Source of the DNA: Ridgeia piscesae
Taxonomy: Eukaryota; Annelida; Polychaeta; Sabellida; Siboglinidae
Assembly (NCBI GenBank): GCA_025642075.2
Contig: JAODUO010001229.1
Location: forward strand, 37,501 to 101,500
Reading direction: 5' to 3'
DNA length: 64,000 nucleotides
Shown here: positions 37,310 through 49,100 of the stretch, piece by piece
Position numbering within the stretch: the first letter of the stretch is position 1
Layout of the letters: each line of letters starts with the position of its first letter
Position numbers and translations under genes: made by a program
The notes under the pieces: generated by a model
The model's database searches: none
Told to the model about the DNA's origin: nothing
Seen by the model: the letters and a program-made list of their open reading frames with translations, nothing else

Positions 37310-38207
37310 ACTTGCCTTCGGCAAACACGCTATGAAAACACCCGGTGTAATGCTCGACTCGATCACAACAAAGAAGTGAATCGCTTTGTATATTTGCACC
37401 GCGGAAAAATACGCATGGCCCTTTTAACCCGAGGCAAGTGTACTTTCTACTCGGCTACTTTTTAACCGATATTTACATTCCATGCATCGCTGGCTGTCAC
37501 GCTACCATCACGCTAACTGTCATGCTGAATCATCTGTTATTGTTTGTCATGTGCTGACTAGACCCACATATCCACCTTCTGTCTGGGAAGTGCCTCTACT
37601 TTGACAACACCTCTACCTGCTATTCTACGTTTTGTGTTGCCATGACAACTACGAACAGTGCTCCCGTTGTGACAACGGGAAAATCCCATCGTCACCAAAA
37701 GAGGCAATAGGATATGGCGTCTCAAATCAGCATAACGTATATTGTTCGTTCGTTTCTTTATTTCGCCTCGCTGCGGTTACAATTAAGTGCCTGTCACCGG
37801 TATTTGCCCGGAACACACGCCATCAATTACGCAGCCTTCAATATCGAGTCTGGCGTTTGTTTTTCAAAGGAAGCGATTTGTATGCGTTTTTCTTCTGGGT
37901 GGATGCCAACGATTGTGTGGCAGAGAGCCTGGCTGGGTGTGTCTGTTTGACTCATCAGTATTGAGAGTGCGGGAAGCGTGAATGCTAGGGGCAGTAAGCG
38001 GGGGTATTGTGTGAAGGCAGTCATCTTCTCAGCAGGAGGAAGTAGTTTTGTCAGCTCAGACAAGTAGGCTCTCATCTACCGGTTGTCACTGTTAAATGTG
38101 GTGTAAACATTTGTAATTTTTCTTGATAAACGGAAGTAATTGAGTATACAGGAAGGGCTGAAAGTTGAGAAATGTTCGGAATGTTTACGCAAAGTTGTTT
38201 TGCCTTG
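37310..38207 (+). promoter_or_regulatory. Possible alternative promoter and first exon
   Basis: Composition is more CpG-rich than in the flanks. It contains an X-box-like palindrome GTTGCCATGACAAC (37636-37649), a perfect inverted repeat TCCCGTTGT-G-ACAACGGGA (37662-37680), and a perfect donor, gtaagt, at 38208. It lies 5 kb upstream of the start-codon exon. The 110-codon open frame here has no recognisable protein. Function is inferred. Confidence 0.25.
37636..37649. promoter_or_regulatory. X-box-like palindrome GTTGCCATGACAAC
   Basis: It differs by one base from the ideal X-box GTTGCCATGGCAAC. It sits in the CpG-richer stretch 560 bp before a perfect splice donor. Motif match only. Confidence 0.35.
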
Positions 38208-38516
38208 GTAAGTACGCAAATTGTTTAGTGAAATGAAATTGCTCCTTGATACCGGCCGAAGCGTAGATCATAGTTACATAGATTACATGTTTAACTTGCA
38301 GTTTGATGCAGTGTGGTAGATGTATATGATTGAACCATACCACTGGTGCTTGTGAGTCTATTAATAACGTTTGCTTTTAACATGGATACAGCATTATATA
38401 TTAGAATTTATCTATATTTTTATTGAAGATTTCATAGACATAAAATAAAGCTGCAATGAACGGTGTTCATCTATCTTTTCTCCTATATATATGAAGTATC
38501 AAGGAGGATTTGTTCA

Positions 38517-38572
<56 letters not shown>

Positions 38573-38580
38573 TATATATA
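38517..38580. repeat. (AT)n microsatellite
   Basis: About 60 bp of alternating AT with one short interruption. Confidence 0.95.
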
Positions 38581-41500
38581 CTAACAGTTTCAAATGTTAC
38601 TGTGTGCTCTGACAGATATGATATTGATCGGTGACATACTGGGCCTGGACAGGGCAGACGTCATAGTTCACTAAATCACGGAAGGTCGCTCCAACTTGAC
38701 AAAAGAACGCACAGCTAATTTCTTAATGAAACATGCCGGCATTGTGTGGCTGTGCCGATACAGTGAATGAGGCTGTCTCACGCATACATATTGCACGGCG
38801 TGCTTGAATTATTAATTCCACTTCTGCTGCTGTTTGCACGCTCTGCTGGTTTCTCCCTACAATTTCTGCATCTTGCACACCTCGGACAAGATTTAAACGT
38901 GTGGCTACTTCAATACTTTGAAATGTAGTAATTTTTCTACACATCCATTTCTCGACATATTTGTAAAATCTGTGACCTAGGGATTGTTCTGTTTGTTAAA
39001 AGTGATCAATTTTTTACCCTTCAGATACATCAAAATTGATTTTGTTACTAATACTTCAAAGTGTGCATGGTCACATGATTTGGTCACATGACTGTCACAT
39101 GGTGTAGGAGTGAATGTGACCCACCATCCCAGTAGCAGAAGTAATGATTCAGTTACACTGTCATACGTAGGATTACGTTTGCATGAAACTGTCGATTAAA
39201 ATAATATATTGTAACAGGTATCTATTCTAAATAAAAAAGCAATAGAAAACATATTATACTTAAAAGGAATAACTTTTAAATGTTCATTCAGGCCTTCCCT
39301 GTATTGTGCACCTGTGGATTAATAAGGAACAGCAGAGACAATGAACAGTTTTATTAAATCTGAAAGTGTTCCTTTAGCAAGACTGCAGTGTAGTTAAGAA
39401 GAGAACCATGATGGCAGTGAACCATGTACATCTTGGCTAATGAAAAATATACGATATTAAGTGACATTTTGTAGAAATTTAGTTGGTTGATCAGATATTC
39501 AGACTTAACTAATTACTGTGAGCAACAGAACGTGGTGTTGTTGTTGAAAAAACATCTGATTTCAATCAATTAAAAGTCACGTTCATGTTTGTTCATCATT
39601 CATCTGTCATGCCATTCAGAATCGTGTTCAATACAAACTCATCTTTCCACATCACACATCTGAGGAATGTGTCACAGCATACACGAACATATGCGCACGC
39701 ACGCACACCAAGAACAATCGTCACCCTGCCGTGACAGAAATGTGCTGTCACTTCAGATCATTATGAGTGACACGTGTAATCGTGTAAGATGTACATGTCA
39801 GGCTGTGTCCATAAGTAATACCATGCTGGCTGTCAATGGAAGCTATTAGAAACCAGCTGTGAAATTCTGCCTGAAAATTGGCCTCAGATCCTCTGTAGTA
39901 GTTTGAACAGTGACCTGGGTCAACATCTCTGATAAATGAAACACTTCATGGGCGAGGTCGACAGCCTGTGTATACACTCAGACATAAGCCTCAATTATTG
40001 GATGTATTGTGGGCACACCTTTTATGTTTCTGCACTGTGGCTTGGGGCAGTATTTGTAGCATGGCGGGATTTAAATTAAATTTCTTGTAACGTGTTAATC
40101 TATAGGACAAACAGAAATGTTATATATATATAACTTGAGTTGCTGGTGTCCAAATTGTACAGGTTAATCAATGATAGATGCAGTTTTTATTTTATTAACT
40201 ATATTAAAATTATTTCTGTCTTGGAATACCATGTTATTTTTATTGCCTTCACAACTTATTGTATGTACAAATATTTAAATTTTTGATACACATATCACTA
40301 TACCTCATTAAATGCATCAGAGTTAAACTTACGAATGTGTGCCCAACCCTTTAAATAGACAAAACTGCAATCTATACTATATCATTGGCAATATATTCTA
40401 AGGTAATGCTGATGTTGTGTGGTCCTGTGTAGTGCCTGGCAGGTAGACACAGCACCAGTCAGAAATAATGGTCCTTTAACAAAGGATCTAATGAGAATGA
40501 AGGCGAGTAATTATGAGCAAGAGGACGCAGTAAGGAGTCTTTGGGGAGCTCTGATAACTATTGATCTCTCTGTCGTTACACTATTTGGCAGCATTGGTGA
40601 GCAATGTTTTTCTGCAAATATGTTACTTCCAAGTATTGCAAATAAATCAATATATAAAGCTGACCAGTATAGGAAGAAGACAGGGATCAGAACAGGTTTT
40701 CCCTTTTTACACATGCATTTTATTCACGTTGAGGTACACCAAACGCCACTTCGAGACTCTGTATATTGGGAGCCAGTTCTGTCTCCCGTCATCTAATGTA
40801 TGATCTGAGGCCTGTCCTATTATACCCTGAGTGGAACACTCTTAGCTAAATACAAACATACAGTTCTGATGTGAGTTGTAAAGATGGACAGTTTTACATA
40901 AGATTGTATCTATTTACACTGGAGTTACACATACGGAAACATTCTGATTCATATTACTTCAAGATATAAGATCCATTTCGACTTAAGATGATTAAACTCA
41001 AGGAACATTTGTCACATACTTTGTTCATGTATACCAGTTTATCCTGTTGCATTTATCAATAAAACTAGAACATTTCTTGACATTCTAACACAAACAGTTG
41101 ATAGTCAGTTGCCAGTGTTGGTTTATCTAGAGACATATCCACATCTCATTTGGAAAGGGAAAGTTTCTTTTGGATGAGTAAAAACACAAGTAAAAGTGTG
41201 AGAAGCAAAACAAACGCTTATTTTTGATAATTTCATGTACATGTTGTCAGTTATACTTCAAAAACAAATTGGGATGTCACACTTACAGGCCAGATATATA
41301 CACACATACATGTTTGGGGGACTCACTTGTGTGGATGTGAGTTCACACAGTTTACCAGGTAAATTTTGGGCTGGCACAAATTTAAACCTACGTAGTGGCC
41401 TGGTTCCCAACATTCTTTTAATATCTTGCTACATGGTCAATTTCCTGTAAATCACATCTAGTAATTGGTGGTCAATAAAACAATGAACACAAAGTGAGTT

Positions 41501-41630
41501 GATTTTTGATTTATTATGCACCTAATGCCAGTAGCACAATGCTTGGCCGAGGCACGCTGGTATCAAAAATGATTTTCAGCAAAATGGCATAAAAACAAGA
41601 GTGCATGCATGTGTGCATGCGTGCGAGGGA
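38581..41630. other. No gene seen
   Basis: The largest open frame (40419-40796, + strand, 125 codons) has no recognisable domain and no convincing splice or promoter signals. Nothing else was identified. Confidence 0.4.
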
Positions 41631-41870
41631 GAGAGCAATCGGGGGAGAGAGGGATGAAGGGAGGGATAGAGCAAACAATGGAAGGAGGGAGGGAAGGAGG
41701 GAGGGAGAAATCGAGGGATGAGAGGGAGGGAGGGAGAAAGAGGGATGAAGGGACGGAGAGAGAAATCGAGGGAGAGAGGGATGAAGGGAGGGATAGAGCA
41801 AACAATGGAAGGAGGGAGGGAAGGAGGGAGGGAGAAAGCAAGCGAGGGAGGGAGAGTGGGGGGAGGGAGC
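41630..41870. repeat. Purine-rich GGGA/GAGA repeat with an internal duplication
   Basis: Units of GGGAGG, GAGA and GGGATGAA fill 240 bp. A block starting GGGATAGAGCAAACAATGGA occurs twice (about 41662 and 41791), so a larger segment was duplicated about 129 bp apart. Confidence 0.9.
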
Positions 41871-43050
41871 TAATTAGTGAGGGATGGTGAACAAGAAAAA
41901 ACAGATTCAGGTTGCTATTGGATAGGGTATTCTTGAAGTGACATGTACTTCTTCATGAATCCTGTTCTCAACGTGTTCTGTTCAGTGCTACTTGTCACAT
42001 TCACTGTGCTCTCAATGTCTAGAATAAATTTATGTCACCTAATTGCGAACATTTCCTGGACAGTTCCTGTGTTTCATGAGGTAGCCTTGTGCTGGATGAG
42101 GTGTGTACTGGCCAGGTGTTTCTGCACATACAGTCTTAATGGATGTATACTTGTTCCTGTGATTGCAAATTGTTTGAGAGTGAGCCATACTTTTATTACT
42201 GTTATTCAACTGATCTTACTGTTTAGGCGTATGCATGCTGAAATAAATTATACCAGCATAATTTCTTTAAAAAAAATCTGTCTGCTTTGTTAAGCCAAAA
42301 TCGCTAAGCAAAAAATAAGTACACCTGCATTATATTTAAAAGGAATGATTGCACTAAACACGTCTGATAAGAATCATAATGAACTAATATAAAATATTTT
42401 TATATGTAGGTATAACATGTTGACTTTGTTTGCTACAAAGTGTGACACAAATTAACTGAAGGTGTCTGCCACAGTTTTGACAGCCAACTTGTATGAGTAA
42501 CTGCCTCCTTCTGAAAGCTTACTTCATTTCTTTGATTGCGTTATGTAATATCCATTGTTTAGTTTTTATGATCTGTCATAGTTGCTTGAGATCAGACTTG
42601 TGAAATACTGACTCCATTACATTTTGAAGGTCTGTCACACTTATATCTACATGCATGTGGGGGTGAAGGTTTTTTGGACAAACTGCAGAAAGAGTGTCTC
42701 ATGATTTTGATGTGCTTTAGAGTAGACACCATAGAAATTACCATATACCATTAAATGTAAGTCCTGCTAGAATGTCATCCAATTATCATGCTTAAATTAC
42801 TTCAGCTGTACAATACTTTATGAGATATACCCTCTCAAACATGAGTATCCTCAGTGATTTTTTCAATCTACTCGCCATGGATTTGAGTTAATAGCACTAA
42901 AACTATTAGTTTGCATCTGTATTTAAGAAAATACATGACATTGTGAGTCATCACAAACATGTTGGAAACTGTATTTTGAGTAATCTGTCTCTGTCATCCA
43001 CAGATTTGCTGTTTATTATGTCATCTAAGAAAATTGTTAAACACACCAAG

Positions 43051-43053
<3 letters not shown>

Positions 43054-43119
<66 letters not shown>

Positions 43120-43134
43120 GTATATATATATATT
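43054..43134. repeat. (AT)n microsatellite
   Basis: About 80 bp of alternating AT, 130 bp before the acceptor of the start-codon exon. Confidence 0.95.
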
Positions 43135-43263
43135 ATGACATGATGTTCCTGTCACAAGGTATGGTTATATCTGGGGTTTTCTTCCGTACTGCTTTCACTC
43201 AAACACTTGCATTCTATAAAACTCAACACATTGACTGATCAATGTCATTTTTTATCTCTTCAG

Positions 43264-43453
43264 ATGACCATATCTTGGAGACACCAGCCACTGCAGCCAG
43301 CTCGGAAACAGTGTCCAACCTACCAGCTTGACCACTAACTGACCACTGGCTAAGTCACTAGTCCATGCCTTCCTTGTGGCTCCTCAAGAATGGCTACTCA
43401 TGGCCCGGGAATTCTCTACCTGCTTGGCGCCCTGTGTACGCTGCTTCACCAAG
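43264..43453 (+). CDS. Start-codon exon with 5' UTR and signal peptide (coding 43390-43453)
   Basis: A strong acceptor (pyrimidine tract then cag at 43261-43263) precedes this segment and a donor gtgggt follows at 43454. The ATG at 43390 has A at -3 and G at +4, and encodes [21 protein letters not shown] before a phase-1 intron. This is a typical signal peptide, with cleavage expected around HQA-DS once exon 2 is joined. Stop codons in the upstream part show that 43264-43389 is untranslated in this frame. Two upstream ATGs (43264 and 43365) precede the start; the second has weak context and its frame overlaps the start codon. The 5.8-kb intron to exon 2 is long but typical for a first coding intron. 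Confidence 0.75.
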
Positions 43454-45011
43454 GTGGGTTAATAAGGCGGTGTGCCGCGGAGTGAGCTACTTGCCTATTA
43501 ACTACTAATTTTTCACTTTGCTGTAACACACGTCTCAGGAACACCAGGTGCCCTTTTATGAGTCATACATCTCGGGTAATGTTACACTGGCTGCAAGCAC
43601 CAAGTGATTTTAATTATCACTCTTGTATCATGCCTGCAGATTTAAACTTTTTTTAACGTTTTTTTTTTATACATTTAAAAACACGATTATTTTTACTTTG
43701 TCATGCTTTTCTGAATTAACGATGTGTTCTTTGGTAAGTTAGATATTTGATTTTTTTATATTAGTATCTATACCTGAGGCATATTCCAAACATTTCAATG
43801 TATGTAAAAATATTTGGTTGACATTGTTTGTTATTATATATTTTTTCTAGAGTTATGTTCAAGACTTATCTGAAATGATCCTATTTCAGTAGGCTTATTT
43901 TCATCTCCTTTGTGAGTTGTGACTAGATTTCGGCAGCTTGTCCTGCTGTATAAAGACTACATTCACTGCAATAGACCGTGAAATAGTTTGTTAGAAGGTT
44001 CTTCATGTTTGACATTAGTTTAATAGCCTGTGACAACCTACGTATGAGATGAGTTAATGAATGTGTGAACGATGTGTCGGAGCACCCTAAGTGGCACTGA
44101 GCCACTCCTAATGTTTAAGTCTGGGTAAAAGTTAGAAGGAAGATTAAACAGATTTGAAGTTTCTCATCTACACTTGTATGACTGCTTAATATGTCCTTCC
44201 TGTCATCTATGTCAGCCTTATGCATTTTTTGTGATTTCGTTGTTGCAAAATACCTTGGTGACACTGCCAATTTAATAAAAGTAATTTTCAAGCTAGGTAG
44301 TTTCACACCAATTATGGGTCACACACGCATTGACCATGATGTTTATATTACATTTTGATGACTGGACATGCCTCACAAATTTATCATTCAGGTCACATTT
44401 TCCACATTGTCACATGTCAATACATAATTGGCAGGAAAACATTGAATTTCCTGTAAACGCTGGCCAAAGTAGTCCATGCAATGTCACGCCTCTCAGTAAA
44501 TAGCAACTGGAATGTGTTTGTCTAGGGTAATTGTTGTTTTATTCAGGAGACCACCAGCGTTTCCTATATGGACATTCTTGGTGTAAGTGTTAGTCCAGTT
44601 TATAGACATAAATAATAGGTTAATTATTAGTGATCATTGGTTTAGAAATTCGCCTTAGGGCTGTATGACTCAGTTCGAAACATGGCACACCATGGTTTGT
44701 TTGTGTGATTAAATAGAGTCATAAAATAACAGTTGTGTTGCTACAAATGACAAGTGATGTAGTAAATCTATATTATTACTACAGGTGGTACTAACATAAA
44801 TTTATTTCATAAATGCCAAATATCTTCACACTTGGACAGATCACATTATACAGGCATTACTAAAAATATATTAAAGTTCATAATATAAAATAGCCACGTT
44901 TTACCGGCATAAAAATTACACATGAAGAAGTCACACAGTGCAGATAAATTGTTATCAGAATATATTAAAATACATAAGTTTTTTATTGCAAAATAGTTTT
45001 ATCTGTCTCAG

Positions 45012-45060
<49 letters not shown>

Positions 45061-45137
45061 CATATAATTCTGAGACAGATAAAACTATTTTGCAATACAT
45101 TTTTTATGTATTTTAATATATTCTGATATATATATAT

Positions 45138-45192
<55 letters not shown>

Positions 45193-46064
45193 GTGACGTG
45201 TTCTAACGAAATGAGTCGTATGTCACACCATTGGAAAGAAGATGTATTAATCTTTCCAACGGTGTAAAAATTATGGAGATATCTCACACACAGCCAAAGT
45301 TATTGGACGCTGAACATGCCTAGGGTAGAAAGTTTCAAATGCAGAAAAACGCATTTGAAGTTTGCGGGTCACATAAGCACACAGTCGAGTACATTGTCGA
45401 TCCAAAATCGTTACTCCATTTGATGCATTCGAAATAAACTACCAAGGCATGTTCGTTGTCAAAGATATATCATGCTAACTGTTTACTGAAATTATTACAA
45501 CATGATCCGAGTATTTAGCAATGTTTTGTAGCAGCGACCCGATCAATTCCACGTTGTTTACGGCTAGCGAGACACAGCGCACTGCGCCTGCGCGCACAGC
45601 TCTAAGCCAATCAGGGCCCCGCTGTCAGCTCCTCACGGCGTCTAGTGACGTTTATTCACAGATAGGCCTCTCGCAATAAGCGCTGCTATTGGCTTACACT
45701 GACGTCAGTGGAGATTTCTACTACAAGAATCCGAAAGAGGGCGTCCAGGGCTTTCCTGTAGTACCAAATAAGTCCGCCATGCGTTGAGGGAAACCCCAAA
45801 GAATGCGACATGAACTAGTGCGATTTATCGGTTCTATTTTACGAAATTCATGCATGAAATGTTATGTAGTGTGTCTAAAAAGGCTATAAAATGTACTAAA
45901 TAATAATATAAACGAGAAATAAGCATTGCCAATTGACAAAAAAGATACCAAAGTATACTTTGGTGACAAAAAGTCAAAATCGTTGAAATTCATCGTTGCA
46001 TGTTTAATGCGGTGTTTTCTCGAAATCAAGTTCGCTGACATACGACTCATTTAGTTAGAACACG

Positions 46065-46117
<53 letters not shown>

Positions 46118-49100
46118 GGTAATACTACCATGAAATGGCTATCTTCTTTTACAACAGGCTTTGTTCTCAAATATATAGTCATATGTCTTACCTATACCAA
46201 AATGACACACTTCTAATACTATGATAAAAAGAACTCAGAACAGGAAACAACTTTGGCTGTCTCTGCCAAACGTTGCCACAGGCCGCCTTGATGTGAGCCT
46301 ATGACTCTGTAATTAATGGCAATTCTTTGGTCACTTTATTTATGCAATAAAGTAGGCATTAATTACATCTGGCTGAGAGCCCCAGGCTGCACATTACCAT
46401 CTTTCTTTGTCTTGTCTCAGTCAGTCTGCCCAGGAACTGTCAACGGTCACTTAAGTGTGACCGATTGTGACCCTCCATCAGTCTGTGTCCCCCGTCTGTT
46501 CCTCCAGGTGTAGAGAACAGACGGCAGCACACGATATCATATTCATTTTGCTCTTGGCAAGGTGCTGGTGTCACTATGGTTGTGTGATGTGATATGTTCC
46601 AATAGTGTCATCGTTCATGCATGTCCCAGTTGTCTCACCATTGTCATGACATGTCTCAGATGTGTCACCACTGTTGTGACATGTCCCAGTAGTATGTCAT
46701 CATTGTCATGACATGTCCCAGTAGTATGTCATCATTGTCATGACATGTCCTAGTAGGTGTCACCGCTGTCATGAAATTCCCATTTGTGTAATCACTGCAT
46801 TGTATTCTATTATTGTCAACAGTGTAGTGACGTGGCCCAGTGACACCAGTACTCTCCTGTTATTGTGTCACTTGTGAGAGAGCTACCAAGATAAAGCCAA
46901 AAGTTTTTTGCCTGTCTACGATACAATTTTGAGTCAGTTTTATGCTCATATTGGGCCAAGAGTAGATCAGCTGTTCCTATTGTTTCAGTTGCAGTTTCTC
47001 ATCATATTTGTCTATGCTGGGAAATATCAATGTTGGTGTTATTCTTTTACGAACTACTCTTTTTCACAATTACGACTCCACATATGATACATAAATCTTT
47101 ATATTGTTTTGCTTAATAATAACTTGCAACCAACTTTGATCTCTATATTCATTCATACCTACCTACATTTATTTCTTTATGTTGCCATGGCGACCAATTT
47201 TTATTATTTCTAAGTGCCACAGTGGTGATCATCTAAACTGTTTCTGTATACTTGGATACCAGCTTTAATTTCACTGTTGCCATAGAGACCAACTTCAAGT
47301 TCCCCGTATCCATACCGACCAGCTGTGTGTGGCTTAGGTTTCGGTCTCTCTTTCAATGCCTGTTGTCTTTTGCATGACCTCTGAACCCCACCACCTTTGT
47401 GAACAGTGCCATATTCAGCAGGTAGGTGGCAGTATGAGTTCATTTTAGATTGTTCATTTGGCTGTTAGCCCCGGTTGCTGTGGCAACTGGCTGTCATGGT
47501 GATGGCATATAGAAACAGGGTGCTTCCTCGCTAATACATGTCATCGTAACTGCGTGTAAATGCATGCGTATTATCACTCACCTGCATCTGTGTTCGTCAG
47601 TGTCACTCTGCTGTGATGTGCATTCTCTTCGTTTTGTCATATTCGTTATATCTGTTCATCTGATAAGGTTTGACAACTTGGCATTAAATTAGATTAACTG
47701 GTTTCGGTCGTCACAAAAAATGTACCGCCAGATGTTCTAATACCCCATGATGTCTCTCCACTGTGTCTATTTTGTTTAGTCCACATTTCTGTGTGTACAG
47801 TTTTATGGTTTCTGTTCATTTTCCATATTTCTCCCATTTAAACGGACAGACCTTTGGTTCACCTACATTTTTCTGTTATTAATTGTAAGCTGTCTGCTGC
47901 ATTTCAGTGTTTGTTACACATTTTTATTTAATTTTTTTAATTCTTCACAGTAAAGAGAAATTTTCATCTGACAGAACAGTGATTTGTGTATCTTTGAAAA
48001 TGACTTGTCTCTGCCTGCACTCTTCCGTAATTCAATTCCTTTTATATTATTCATACAATTTTAAAGTGATTAAATTGCAAAGTGAACCAGTTACCATTAT
48101 GGAAGGTGATTAAACCGCTAAAGTCAACCACTTACCAACATTGGAAAGTGATTAAATTGCAAAAGTGAACTACCCTAGTTACTTAATATAGTGGAACAAG
48201 GCCTACATGTCGACATCATTTCGTGCTTGCGGTTTGAGTTTACTGGTACTTTCAGAAATGGCAGCATGCAATTTTGGCCAGTGGTAATTAGATTGCCTCT
48301 AGACCTACCAGGGGTACCTGTGAGGATGATGACCCAGTAATGACACTCCTTATTCAGTCGGCCATTACCAGTGTGTTCGTTTTGTTGGTGGCTTCTAAAT
48401 CACAAGCATGGCGTCCGTCATCACTCACAATGCATGTTCACAGTAACAGGCTGATTGAATAGATGGTAGACTGCTGTTTCTAGCACACAACAGTGTAACC
48501 ATAGCATCTACCTGTGTGAACTGCATGACAGAACCATGACAGACACACGAAAAACAACTGACATACGCATGATTATGAGGCAAGCAAGAGGCACTTGATA
48601 GGAGCATGAAACGTGCATGGCACACTCATGACAGAGGCTCGATGAACACAATGAATATGATGACAGATTCATGACATGTGCATGACAGATTCATGACAGG
48701 CATGTGACAAATGTGTGACAGACACAGCATGGGTATGTGTTGACATAAGCGTCTAACAGGGAGCTTTCTGTAGTTCAACTGCAGCTTTTATGTTAATGAA
48801 AAAAGTGTCATTTTATTTTAAAATGTTACAAACAGCCTCTAAGTATATTTCAACTTTACTTTAAACAGCCATTAGGTTAGCATCATAATATCACCATAAA
48901 TTTTGACCTGTTTTTCAGCCAGCCAGTGTATGACATCAGATACATGAAAATCAAGGGGTGGAAATATTAATCAAAATTAAGTAGCGAATAAACTTTTTGA
49001 AAATGTTTATGCTCTACTTGTGATTATGCGAAGTGACTGGTGCAAAAAGAGGTAAAAATTTTAATCAATAATGCAAAGTTCACATTTGTACTAATACATT

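Noticed and set aside
37632..37964. 110-codon + strand frame in the CpG-richer stretch
   Set aside because: No protein similarity recognised, and overlapping frames of similar length exist in the other frames; composition explains it.
40419..40796. 125-codon + strand frame
   Set aside because: No recognisable domain, no splice or promoter support and AT-rich non-coding surroundings; likely chance.
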